A DNA stretch of 9,776 nucleotides from an uncultured Rhodospirillaceae bacterium (GTDB lineage: Bacteria; Pseudomonadota; Alphaproteobacteria; MPNO01): positions 1 to 9,776 of the forward strand of contig CALGIA010000265.1 of NCBI GenBank assembly GCA_937916005.1, read 5' to 3'. Positions 1 through 6,965 of this stretch are shown piece by piece (position 1 is the stretch's first letter; each line of letters begins with the position of its first letter). The notes under the pieces were generated by a model. It was not told the origin of the DNA, made no database searches, and was given only the letters and a program-made list of their open reading frames with translations. The position numbers and the translations under genes were made by a program.

Positions 1-649
1 CCGGCGTCTTCAGGGTCAGGGGATCGTCGACCGGAAAGACGGCGGCGCGCATGCCGGTACGGGTCGAACCAGGGTCCAGCAGATTGATCCGCATATTGGT
101 GTTTTCGGCCTCCTCCGCCCAGCTGGTGACCATCATTTCAAGCCCGGCCTTGGTGATGGCATAGCCGCCCCAATAGGGGTGTGGGCCATGGGCCGCGCCG
201 GAGGTTACGAATATTGCCCGTCCCGCGTCGGAGGCGCGCAGGGGCGGATCAAAGGCGCGGATCAACCGCCAGTTCGCGGTCAGATTTACCGCCATCAATT
301 GAGTCCAATCGGCGGGCTCAATCTGATGCATGGGGGTCAATGTGCCGACCAGTGCGGCATTGCCCACCAGGATATCGAGCTTGCCGAAACGCTCCGCCAC
401 GGCGGTGGCCAAACCGTCGATATGATCGACATGGGCGAGATCCAGCTCGACCAGGGTCGGCGCGGCGTCTTCGCCACAGGCGGCGCGGATCTCGTCGTCG
501 ACCTCTTCCAGCCCCGCCTTGCTCCGGGCGACCAGAATAAGCGTCGCGCCCTCATTTGCGAACCGGCGCGCGACCGCGGCGCCGATGCCGCGGGATGCTC
601 CCGTGATCAGCGCGACACGGCCTTCAAGTCGTGATCCGGAAGAAGACAT
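1..649 (-). CDS. YciK-like short-chain dehydrogenase/reductase (SDR), 3' end outside the window
   Basis: Probable NAD(P)-dependent oxidoreductase of the classical SDR family; its substrate cannot be read from sequence. I translated 216 codons from an ATG at 649-647, open to the left edge. Visible motifs are the Rossmann dinucleotide site TGASRGIG (residues 16-23), NAA (97-99), structural Asn122, and the catalytic set Ser150, Tyr163 and Lys167 (YAITK, with the normal 13-residue Ser-Tyr spacing). The C-terminal part reads DPGSTRTGMRA followed by DDPLTLKTP, which resembles the end of the E. coli YciK group, so roughly 25-40 residues are probably missing. The start is supported by AAGG five bases upstream (655-658). 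It begins 30 bases after purF and is probably the last or a late gene of the same operon. The SDR family call is firm; the YciK subgroup is from remembered similarity. Confidence 0.9.
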   Translation of the reverse strand, partial: MSSSGSRLEGRVALITGASRGIGAAVARRFANEGATLILVARSKAGLEEVDDEIRAACGEDAAPTLVELDLAHVDHIDGLATAVAERFGKLDILVGNAALVGTLTPMHQIEPADWTQLMAVNLTANWRLIRAFDPPLRASDAGRAIFVTSGAAHGPHPYWGGYAITKAGLEMMVTSWAEEAENTNMRINLLDPGSTRTGMRAAVFPVDDPLTLKTP

Positions 650-654
650 TTATA

Positions 655-658
655 CCTT
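655..658 (-). promoter_or_regulatory. Ribosome binding site of the SDR gene
   Basis: AAGG on the minus strand, five bases before the ATG at 649. It lies just beyond the 17-bp tandem duplication that ends purF, so the duplication leaves this site intact. It is short but well placed and supports the chosen start. Confidence 0.5.
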
Positions 659-659
659 G

Positions 660-693
660 GTATTAAGCGTGCTGGGGTATTAAGCGTGCTGGG
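660..693. repeat. Perfect 17-bp tandem duplication across the purF stop codon
   Basis: The 17-mer GTATTAAGCGTGCTGGG occurs twice in direct succession, at 660-676 and 677-693, with no mismatch. On the coding strand the gene-proximal copy contains the last purF codons (CAG CAC GCT TAA). The second copy repeats them after the stop, within the purF-SDR spacer. Homology does not extend further on either side (base 659 matches only by chance). The likely origin is replication slippage, and the effect is to lengthen the spacer from about 13 to 30 bases without changing either protein. Confidence 0.9.
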
Positions 694-2134
694 TGAGGGA
701 GGAAAGCTTGCCGCCCTCTTCGACGTCATCGTGATCGATCAGCGCGATCGGATAATCGCCCGAAAAACACGCATCGCAATATTGCGGCTGACCGACTTCG
801 CGGTTGGTTTCGCCCATGGCGCGATAGAGCCCGTCAAGCGACACATAGGCGAGTGAATCGACCCCGATCACCTTCATCATCGCTTCCACATCATGTTTCG
901 CGGCGAGCAGTTCTTCCCGTTGCGGCGTATCGACGCCGTAGAAGCACGAATGGGTGGTTGGTGGGCTTGCGATGCGCATGTGCACTTCGGTGGCGCCGGC
1001 GGCGCGCACCATTTCAACGATCTTGGTCGAGGTGGTTCCGCGCACGATGCTGTCATCCACCAGGATTACCCGCTTGCCGTCGATAACCTCGCGATTGGCG
1101 TTATGTTTGAGCTTTACCCCCAGGTGACGAATGCGGTCCGACGGTTCGATGAATGTGCGGCCCACATAATGGTTGCGGATAATGCCGAGTTCATAGGCAA
1201 TATTGGATTCGCGCGCATAGCCCAGCGCGGCGGGGACGCCGGAATCCGGAACCGGGATCACCACATCCGCGTCGACCGGCGCTTCCCGGGCGAGCTCGGC
1301 GCCAATGCGCCGTCGCGCCTCGTATACATTGTTGCCTTCGACCACGCTGTCCGGCCGCGAAAAATATACATATTCAAAGATGCAGAACCGGTTTTTGACC
1401 TTTCGGAACGGCTGTTCGCTGCGAATGCCGTTCGCATCGATCACCACCAGTTCGCCGGGCGCGACATCACGGATGAATTCCGCCCCGACGATATCCAGCG
1501 CGCAGGTTTCCGAGGCGAGGATATAGGCGCCATCCAGCTGGCCAAGCACCAGCGGTCGCACGCCCAGGGGGTCGCGCACGCCGATGACCATATCGTTGCA
1601 CATGGCGATCAGCGAGTAGGCGCCGATAACCTGGTGCAGCGCATCCACCAACCGGTCGACCACGGTTTTGCGCCGGCTGGTCGCGATCAGATGGACGATG
1701 ACTTCCGTGTCCGAGGTCGACTGAAACAGGCTGCCGCGATGAACCAGCTCCCGGCGGAGCAGGCGCGCATTGGTCAGGTTGCCGTTATGGCCGATGGCGA
1801 GCCCGCCGAATTCGAAATCGGCGAATAGCGGCTGCACATTGCGCAGCACGGTCGCCCCCGACGTCGAATAGCGGTTGTGACCGATCGCGCTTGAGCCGGG
1901 CAGACGTTTTATGACGTCTTCGCTGCTGAAATTGTCGCCGACCAGGCCGAGCGCGCGATGGCTGTGGAACTGCACGCCGTCGAAGGTGACGATGCCCGAT
2001 GCTTCCTGGCCGCGATGCTGGAGCGCGTGCAGCCCAAGCGTCGAAAGCGCGGCCGCATCGACATGCCCATAAACACCAAATATCCCACATTCCTCGTGGG
2101 GTTTGTCGTCATCGATCTCGATCATATGTGCCAA
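680..2134 (-). CDS. purF: Amidophosphoribosyltransferase (glutamine PRPP amidotransferase)
   Basis: Catalyses the first committed step of purine synthesis: PRPP plus glutamine give 5-phosphoribosylamine in the cytosol. The 484 residues hold an N-terminal Ntn glutaminase domain, with Cys16 in EECGIFG as the nucleophile after propeptide removal, then HRGQEASG (40-47), GHNRYS (85-90) and GHNGN (115-119). A phosphoribosyltransferase domain follows, with the PRPP loop VILVDDSIVRGTTS (356-369). Cys251, Cys397, Cys453 and Cys456 match the four cysteines that bind the [4Fe-4S] cluster in the Bacillus subtilis-type enzyme, which makes an oxygen-sensitive, cluster-bearing form likely. The start is unsettled. 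The TTG at 2134 has GGAG 12 bases upstream and gives a 15-residue propeptide. The ATG at 2125 gives a 12-residue propeptide but has no visible ribosome binding site. It lies 26 bases after cvpA, the classic cvpA-purF pairing, and its 3' end is duplicated. Confidence 0.97.
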   Translation of the reverse strand: MAHMIEIDDDKPHEECGIFGVYGHVDAAALSTLGLHALQHRGQEASGIVTFDGVQFHSHRALGLVGDNFSSEDVIKRLPGSSAIGHNRYSTSGATVLRNVQPLFADFEFGGLAIGHNGNLTNARLLRRELVHRGSLFQSTSDTEVIVHLIATSRRKTVVDRLVDALHQVIGAYSLIAMCNDMVIGVRDPLGVRPLVLGQLDGAYILASETCALDIVGAEFIRDVAPGELVVIDANGIRSEQPFRKVKNRFCIFEYVYFSRPDSVVEGNNVYEARRRIGAELAREAPVDADVVIPVPDSGVPAALGYARESNIAYELGIIRNHYVGRTFIEPSDRIRHLGVKLKHNANREVIDGKRVILVDDSIVRGTTSTKIVEMVRAAGATEVHMRIASPPTTHSCFYGVDTPQREELLAAKHDVEAMMKVIGVDSLAYVSLDGLYRAMGETNREVGQPQYCDACFSGDYPIALIDHDDVEEGGKLSSLTQHA

Positions 2135-2160
2135 GGTAATTTCGGGCTCCGGATGGTCTG

Positions 2161-2808
2161 TTAATCGCGGCTTTGAAACAGGCGGTCCATTTCCTTGCGC
2201 TCGCGCGCATCATAACCGGATTTCTCGACGGATGCAGCGCCTTTCGTCTCGGGAGTCATCAGTCTTTTCGCCGCGCGTGCAGAGTCGTCCAGACGGTTTT
2301 TCGATTGTGGCTTTCCGCCGCCCCATTCAGGCGGGACTATTTTCAGCAACAAGCCCGAACCTGCCTCAATCACGCGGATTGACCGCGCGTCCCGTATCCA
2401 GCCGGGGCGGCCCGCCGGATCCTGCGGCCACTGAAGAACCCGTTCCGCGACGATGAATGAGCCGCAGACAATGACCGCGCCGAGCGCGAGCCCGGTCACC
2501 AGGCCAAGGGTTCTGTCGAGAGCGCCGAAACCGCTGTTCTTAACGCGATGGGCAATCCAGTGGGTGATCAGGGTCAGCACGATCAAACTGCCGATAAACA
2601 GCGTCCCACCGGCGGCGGCATCCGCCAAGGGATCGCTGTCTATCCATCGATGGGCGATCGGGCGCGCATATTTGAAGCCGTACAGGGTGGCCAGACCAGC
2701 GCCGATCCATCCGCCAAGGCCCAGCACGACGCGGACCAGCCCCAGCCCGGTTGCGATCATCCCGGCAAGGACCACGACCCCGATAACGATGAAATCGACC
2801 ACGGTCAC
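2161..2808 (-). CDS. cvpA: CvpA family inner-membrane protein
   Basis: Named after colicin V production in E. coli; the biochemical function is not established, although the family has been linked to envelope and bile-salt tolerance. The 215 residues contain four hydrophobic segments at about 4-22, 26-45, 67-86 and 101-122. The family hallmark LDRTLGLVTGLALG lies at 97-110, just before the fourth segment. A hydrophilic, highly charged tail (about 160-215) follows and is probably cytoplasmic. The start is a GTG at 2808 whose last two bases form the radA stop (GTGA), with GAGG ten bases upstream, so translation is probably coupled to radA. It is followed after 26 bases by purF, as in many proteobacteria. 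The tail is longer than in the E. coli protein (about 160 residues); this is common in alphaproteobacteria, to my knowledge. Confidence 0.92.
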   Translation of the reverse strand: MTVVDFIVIGVVVLAGMIATGLGLVRVVLGLGGWIGAGLATLYGFKYARPIAHRWIDSDPLADAAAGGTLFIGSLIVLTLITHWIAHRVKNSGFGALDRTLGLVTGLALGAVIVCGSFIVAERVLQWPQDPAGRPGWIRDARSIRVIEAGSGLLLKIVPPEWGGGKPQSKNRLDDSARAAKRLMTPETKGAASVEKSGYDARERKEMDRLFQSRD

Positions 2809-4235
2809 GAGTACGCATCCTCAGTCCGGGGTGTGGCGCTGTTTTTTTCGCTGTTTTGATCATTGTTTTGCCGGCCGGGCTCCCAGCCGAGCACGGTCAG
2901 CAATTCCCGAAGATGTGAAATTTCCGTCAGCGAAATATTCCCGGCGCGTTCGCCCTTGGCGCTCGGCGGCTTGACCGCTTGATTGAATCCCAGCTTGGCG
3001 GCTTCCTTGAGACGCAGCGCGGTCTGGCTGACGCCCCGGATTTCGCCGGAAAGTCCGATTTCGCCGAACACCACCGCATCCTTGGGCGCCGGAATATCCG
3101 ACGCCGCCGACAGCAGCGCCGCGGCCACGGCGAGATCCGCCGCCGGCTCGTTGATCTTCAGCCCGCCGGCCACGTTCAAATAAACGTCGCGCCCCGCCAG
3201 AGCGACCCCGCACCGGGTTTCCAGCACGGCAAGCACCATGGCCAATCGCCCCGAATCCCATCCGATCACCGCGCGCCTGGGCGTGGCAAGCGATGACGGG
3301 GCGACCAGGGCCTGAATTTCGACCAGCAGCGGCCTTGTGCCTTCGATGCCGGCAAACACGACCGCGCCGCTGACATTGCCCCGGCGTTCGGCCAGGAACA
3401 GGGCCGACGGGTTGGCGACTTCCTGCAGCCCGCGATCGGTCATCTCGAAAACGCCGATTTCATCGGTTGCGCCGTAACGGTTCTTGATACCGCGCAACAG
3501 GCGGAACTGATGGCCCCGTTCGCCTTCGAAATACAGGACCGTGTCGACCATGTGTTCCAGCACGCGTGGGCCGGCGATGGCGCCTTCCTTGGTGACATGC
3601 CCGACCAGAAGCAGGGTGAAGCCCTGGCGCTTGGCCAGGCGGATCAGTTCCTGTGCGCTGGCCCGTACCTGGCTGACGGTGCCCGGCGCGGAATCGAGCG
3701 AATCCACATACATGGTCTGGATGGAATCGATCACCACGATGCCTGTATTCCTGGTGCTTTCCAGCGTGGTGATGATGTCGCGGACATTTGTCGCCGCGGC
3801 CAGCTGCACCGGCGCCTCGCTGAGCCCGAGCCGTGTTGCGCGCATGCGGATCTGGCCAATCGCTTCTTCGCCGGAAATATAGCTGCACGGCGTTTCCGTC
3901 GCCATCCGGCTCAGTACCTGCAGGACCAGGGTCGATTTGCCAATCCCCGGGTCGCCGCCAATCAGGACCGCGGAACCCGGCACCAGCCCACCGCCGCAAA
4001 CCCGGTCGAACTCGCTGATTCCGGAAATGCGCCGCGTCGCATCGGATGTTTCGCCCGTCAGCCCGACAAATGAGATTGAATGACCCTTGCCCGCACCCAG
4101 GCCCTTGGGCGCCTGTTCGGCCGGGGCTTCCTCGACAACCGAATTCCAGGCGCCGCAACCATCACACCGCCCGGTCCATTTGTTATGGACCGCGCCACAT
4201 TCCTGGCAGGTGAATGATGCGATGGTCCGGGCCAT
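2805..4235 (-). CDS. radA: DNA repair protein RadA (Sms)
   Basis: RecA-like ATPase that drives branch migration of recombination intermediates and helps restart or repair forks. The 476 residues show the normal three-part layout. The N-terminal zinc finger has Cys10, Cys13, Cys24 and Cys27. The RecA-like core has Walker A GGDPGIGKST (93-102, Lys100) and Walker B around VVIDS (167-171). The RadA-specific KNRFG motif appears as KNRYG (251-255). A Lon-like domain occupies about 290-455, with GGLKINEPAADLA and FGEIGLSGEIR visible. The length fits the family (about 450-480). The ATG at 4235 places the zinc finger at its usual position, but no clear ribosome binding site is seen. The stop overlaps the cvpA start by four bases, and 42 bases separate it from mlaF upstream. 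The Asn/Gln/Ser-rich final 25 residues are probably disordered. Confidence 0.97.
   Translation of the reverse strand: MARTIASFTCQECGAVHNKWTGRCDGCGAWNSVVEEAPAEQAPKGLGAGKGHSISFVGLTGETSDATRRISGISEFDRVCGGGLVPGSAVLIGGDPGIGKSTLVLQVLSRMATETPCSYISGEEAIGQIRMRATRLGLSEAPVQLAAATNVRDIITTLESTRNTGIVVIDSIQTMYVDSLDSAPGTVSQVRASAQELIRLAKRQGFTLLLVGHVTKEGAIAGPRVLEHMVDTVLYFEGERGHQFRLLRGIKNRYGATDEIGVFEMTDRGLQEVANPSALFLAERRGNVSGAVVFAGIEGTRPLLVEIQALVAPSSLATPRRAVIGWDSGRLAMVLAVLETRCGVALAGRDVYLNVAGGLKINEPAADLAVAAALLSAASDIPAPKDAVVFGEIGLSGEIRGVSQTALRLKEAAKLGFNQAVKPPSAKGERAGNISLTEISHLRELLTVLGWEPGRQNNDQNSEKNSATPRTEDAYS
2819..2822 (-). promoter_or_regulatory. Ribosome binding site of cvpA, inside the radA 3' end
   Basis: GAGG on the minus strand lies ten bases before the GTG at 2808, within the last codons of radA. 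It supports the GTG that overlaps the radA stop rather than a downstream start. Confidence 0.5.
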
Positions 4236-4277
4236 CTCAGTGAGGGCTTTCGCAGGTGGGGATATTGAGTTGCGTGG

Positions 4278-5057
4278 TCACGGCTTGCCGATCTCCATCT
4301 GGATCGGCCCCTCCGCCCGGCCGTTGATAAACTGATCCACATACGGGTTCCCGCTATGGTCGATCTCGCTGATCGCGCCGGTCCAGATGATTTTGCCGGC
4401 ATGAATCATGGCGACCCGGTCGGCGATCTTTCGCGCGCTGATCATGTCATGGGTGATCGAGAGCGCTGTCGCGCCCAGTTCGCGGACGCATTGAAGGATC
4501 AGATCATTGATGATGTCGGCCATGATCGGGTCGAGACCCGTGGTGGGTTCGTCGAAAAACAGGATTTCCGGCTTGGTGGCGATGGCCCGGGCCAGGCCAA
4601 CGCGTTTTTGCATGCCGCCGGACAGTTCGGATGGCGACAATTCGGCAACTGCCGGGGCGAGCCCGACCTGACGCAGCATTTCGATGGCGATTTCCTTGCC
4701 GTCGACGCGCGATGTTCCATGCCCGGCCATGAGGCCGAAAGCAACGTTTTCCCAGACCGGCAGGCTGTCGAACAGGGCGCCGCCCTGAAACAGCATGCCG
4801 AACTTGGCGGTGACCGCTTCCCGGTCACGGGCCTTCATGCCGACCGCTTCCTCGCCATCGACCTTGATGCTGCCGCGGTCAGGATGAATTATGCCGATGA
4901 TGTTTTTGATCAGCACGGATTTGCCGGTGCCGGATCCACCGATTACGACCAGAGATTCCCCGCGCGGCACATCCAGATCGACGCCGTCGAGTACGACTTT
5001 TCCGGAGAACGCCTTGCGCAGGTCGCGAACCTCGATTTTATTATCGATTTCGGTCAT
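4278..5057 (-). CDS. mlaF: MlaF-like ABC transporter ATP-binding protein (phospholipid transport)
   Basis: Cytoplasmic ATPase of an MCE/Mla-type transporter that moves phospholipids between inner and outer membranes. All ABC motifs are intact in 259 residues: Walker A GGSGTGKS (40-47), Q-loop Gln91, signature LSGGMQKR (145-152), Walker B ILFFDE (165-170) and H-loop His203. Assignment to the MlaF group rather than an amino acid importer rests on LFQGGALFDSLPVWENV (89-105), the Walker B run TTGLDPI and the C-terminal YVDQFINGRAEGPI, which corresponds to the MlaF tail reported to contact the partner protomer. The ATG at 5057 overlaps the mlaE stop (ATGA), so the two are probably made in fixed ratio. 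No MCE-domain gene (mlaD) follows; radA does, after 42 bases. The symbol is by family, and the exact substrate is inferred. Confidence 0.92.
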   Translation of the reverse strand: MTEIDNKIEVRDLRKAFSGKVVLDGVDLDVPRGESLVVIGGSGTGKSVLIKNIIGIIHPDRGSIKVDGEEAVGMKARDREAVTAKFGMLFQGGALFDSLPVWENVAFGLMAGHGTSRVDGKEIAIEMLRQVGLAPAVAELSPSELSGGMQKRVGLARAIATKPEILFFDEPTTGLDPIMADIINDLILQCVRELGATALSITHDMISARKIADRVAMIHAGKIIWTGAISEIDHSGNPYVDQFINGRAEGPIQMEIGKP

Positions 5058-5833
5058 GGCACCGTCGAGAAAAAAGCTTCGGTAATCAGATAGTTGCTGG
5101 AGAGAATCAGAACAGAGGCCGAAACGACGGCGTTTGTGGTCGCCGCGCCAACTCCCTGGGCCCCGCCCTTGGAGTTATAGCCGTGATAGCACCCCATCAG
5201 GGAAATCAGGAAACCGAACACGCCGGCCTTGACCAGACCGGAAATTACATCGAGCGCTTCCAGAAAATCCCAGGTGCTTTTGAGATAGATGGCCGGGTTG
5301 AAGCCCAGCTTGTGGACGCTGACAAGATAACCGCCGAAGACGCCGATCACGTCGGCAGCGAGAACACAGAGCGGCAGGGTTACAAGCCCGGCGATGAGAC
5401 GCGGCGCGACCAGGTATTTGAATGGATTGGTCGACAGGGTCGACAGAGCGTCGATCTGTTCGGTCACCCGCATGGTACCGATTTCGGCGGCCATGGCCGC
5501 GCCGATGCGGCCGGCGACCATCAGTCCGGCCAGAACCGGCGCCAGTTCGCGGGTGATCGACAGGACCACAACATTGGCGATAACGCTTTCCGCATTGAAA
5601 CGCGAAAACCCGGTATAGCTTTGCAGCGCCAGCACCATGCCCGTGAACACGGCCGTCAGCCCGACCACGGGGAGGGAATAATATCCAACCTCGATCATCT
5701 GCCGGACGATCAGCCGGGGATAGATCGGCGGCCGGACGCAATGCATGACGCTGTTGCCGGTAAAAAGCGCGATCCGGCCGGTGCCGGCCAGGAATGCAAT
5801 GAACGCCCGCCCGACGGCGGCAAGAAACCCCAT
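5054..5833 (-). CDS. mlaE: MlaE-like ABC transporter permease (phospholipid transport)
   Basis: Inner-membrane permease of the Mla/MCE lipid transport system, partner of the ATPase encoded immediately downstream. The 259 residues fit the family (about 260). The MlaE signature is clear: RELAPVLAGLMVAGRIGAA at 95-113, then EIGTMRVTEQIDAL at 117-130, the cytoplasmic stretch that contacts the ATPase. A second conserved run, MGCYHGYNSKGGAQGVGAAT, lies at 213-232. Hydrophobic segments lie at about 50-72, 84-112, 140-172, 195-216 and 236-256, with an amphipathic N-terminus. The ATG at 5833 lies only 2 bases after the alr stop and has a strong GGGGAGG ten bases upstream inside alr. It overlaps mlaF by four bases. 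Confidence 0.94.
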   Translation of the reverse strand: MGFLAAVGRAFIAFLAGTGRIALFTGNSVMHCVRPPIYPRLIVRQMIEVGYYSLPVVGLTAVFTGMVLALQSYTGFSRFNAESVIANVVVLSITRELAPVLAGLMVAGRIGAAMAAEIGTMRVTEQIDALSTLSTNPFKYLVAPRLIAGLVTLPLCVLAADVIGVFGGYLVSVHKLGFNPAIYLKSTWDFLEALDVISGLVKAGVFGFLISLMGCYHGYNSKGGAQGVGAATTNAVVSASVLILSSNYLITEAFFSTVP

Positions 5834-5835
5834 AC

Positions 5836-6936
5836 TCAGTCGGCCTCCCCGAGATAGACCCGGTGGACGCGCGGCCCTAATCCCGACAAAATTTCATATC
5901 CGATCGTTCCGGCCTCGCGCGCCAGATCATCGACCCCGTGGCCGGGACCGATCAATTCGACATTGCCGCCGGGGCAGCCGGGGCCGTCGGGAGTGAGAAA
6001 TTCATCTGGCGCCCCGGTTACATCGAACGTAATCAAATCCATGGAAACGCGCCCCACTAGGGAGACCTTCTTGCTGCCGACAAAACCCGTGGCGCGATTG
6101 CCGAGCGATCGAGAATACCCATCCGCATACCCGATTGCCACCGTCGCGAGGCGTCTACCCTTAGTCACCTGATGGCTGGCACCGTAGCCAACGGTCTGAT
6201 TACTGTCAACGTCACGCAAACGCAGGATTTTTCCTTTTAAATTAACAACTTGCTTCATCGCGCTGGACTGATTCGGCGCATTCAGGATGCCGTAAAGCGC
6301 CGCGCCCGGCCGCACCAGATCGAAGTGGTATTCCGCCCCCAGGGAAATTCCCGCGGAATTTGCCAGTGAGGCCTTCGCGTTGGGAAGCTTTGCGCGCAAT
6401 GTCTGGAAGGTCGTGAGTTGGGCCGCATTCATCTGATTGCCGTCTTCATCGGCGCACGATAGATGGCTCATGACGTAATCGAGGGTCAGGCCGTCAAGCC
6501 GTTCCGGCTCGGCGGCCAGCACATTCACCTCCGCCTCGGTCAATCCCAGCCGCGCCATGCCCGTGTCGATCTTTATCACCGCCGAGCGCCCGCCATGGGC
6601 CCGGCCATGGGCCGCCCAGCGGGCAATCTGATCGAGATCGCCGAGTACCGGGCTCAATGCATATTGGTCGAAAAGCTGTTCCGCGCCCGGGGGCAACCCG
6701 TCGAACACATGGATCGTGGCGTTTCCCGGTTGCAGTATGTCGCGCAAGCGGATTGCCTCATCAATGCAGGAGACAAAAAAGCTGCGGCACCCTTCGGCAG
6801 CCAGGCGTCGTGATACTTGCGCCATGCCGAGGCCGTAGCTGTCAGCCTTGACCACCGCGCCGCATTCGGCGCCGTTCAATACCCCGCGCAATGACCGGTA
6901 GTTTTCGGCGACCGCATCGAGATCGACGGTCAGCAC
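5836..6936 (-). CDS. alr: Alanine racemase
   Basis: PLP-dependent enzyme that interconverts L- and D-alanine and supplies D-alanine for peptidoglycan. Numbered from the GTG at 6936 (366 residues), the PLP lysine is Lys30 in AVVKADSYGLG, in the N-terminal TIM barrel. The catalytic tyrosine is Tyr251 in VGYGASH, and RVSMD (296-300) belongs to the C-terminal beta domain. IGYADGYSR (268-276) and SLANSAG (190-196) are also typical. The start is doubtful. The GTG leaves only three residues before the conserved DLDA, and the reading frame continues upstream as LSNPNADFARA from a CTG at 6969 that overlaps the dnaB stop. No ATG, GTG or TTG lies between 6936 and the in-frame stop at 7008-7006. A low-G+C stretch with rarer codons lies near 5994-6260. 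It is followed after 2 bases by mlaE. Confidence 0.95.
   Translation of the reverse strand: MLTVDLDAVAENYRSLRGVLNGAECGAVVKADSYGLGMAQVSRRLAAEGCRSFFVSCIDEAIRLRDILQPGNATIHVFDGLPPGAEQLFDQYALSPVLGDLDQIARWAAHGRAHGGRSAVIKIDTGMARLGLTEAEVNVLAAEPERLDGLTLDYVMSHLSCADEDGNQMNAAQLTTFQTLRAKLPNAKASLANSAGISLGAEYHFDLVRPGAALYGILNAPNQSSAMKQVVNLKGKILRLRDVDSNQTVGYGASHQVTKGRRLATVAIGYADGYSRSLGNRATGFVGSKKVSLVGRVSMDLITFDVTGAPDEFLTPDGPGCPGGNVELIGPGHGVDDLAREAGTIGYEILSGLGPRVHRVYLGEAD
5844..5850 (-). promoter_or_regulatory. Strong ribosome binding site of mlaE, inside the alr 3' end
   Basis: GGGGAGG on the minus strand lies ten bases before the mlaE ATG at 5833 and within the last alr codons. It is the best Shine-Dalgarno match I found in the window and fixes the mlaE start. 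Confidence 0.65.
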
Positions 6937-6965
6937 CGCCCTTGCGAAATCTGCGTTCGGATTAC

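Noticed and set aside
893..1828. A 311-codon plus-strand open frame opposite purF
   Set aside because: Antisense shadow of purF; no domain motif, no ribosome binding site of note, and purF is intact on the other strand.
4356..5093. A 245-codon plus-strand open frame opposite mlaF
   Set aside because: Antisense to a complete ABC ATPase; the residues mirror reverse-complemented ABC motifs rather than any protein family.
5183..5857. A 224-codon plus-strand open frame opposite mlaE
   Set aside because: Antisense shadow; highly charged with no hydrophobic core or family motif, while mlaE is plainly real.
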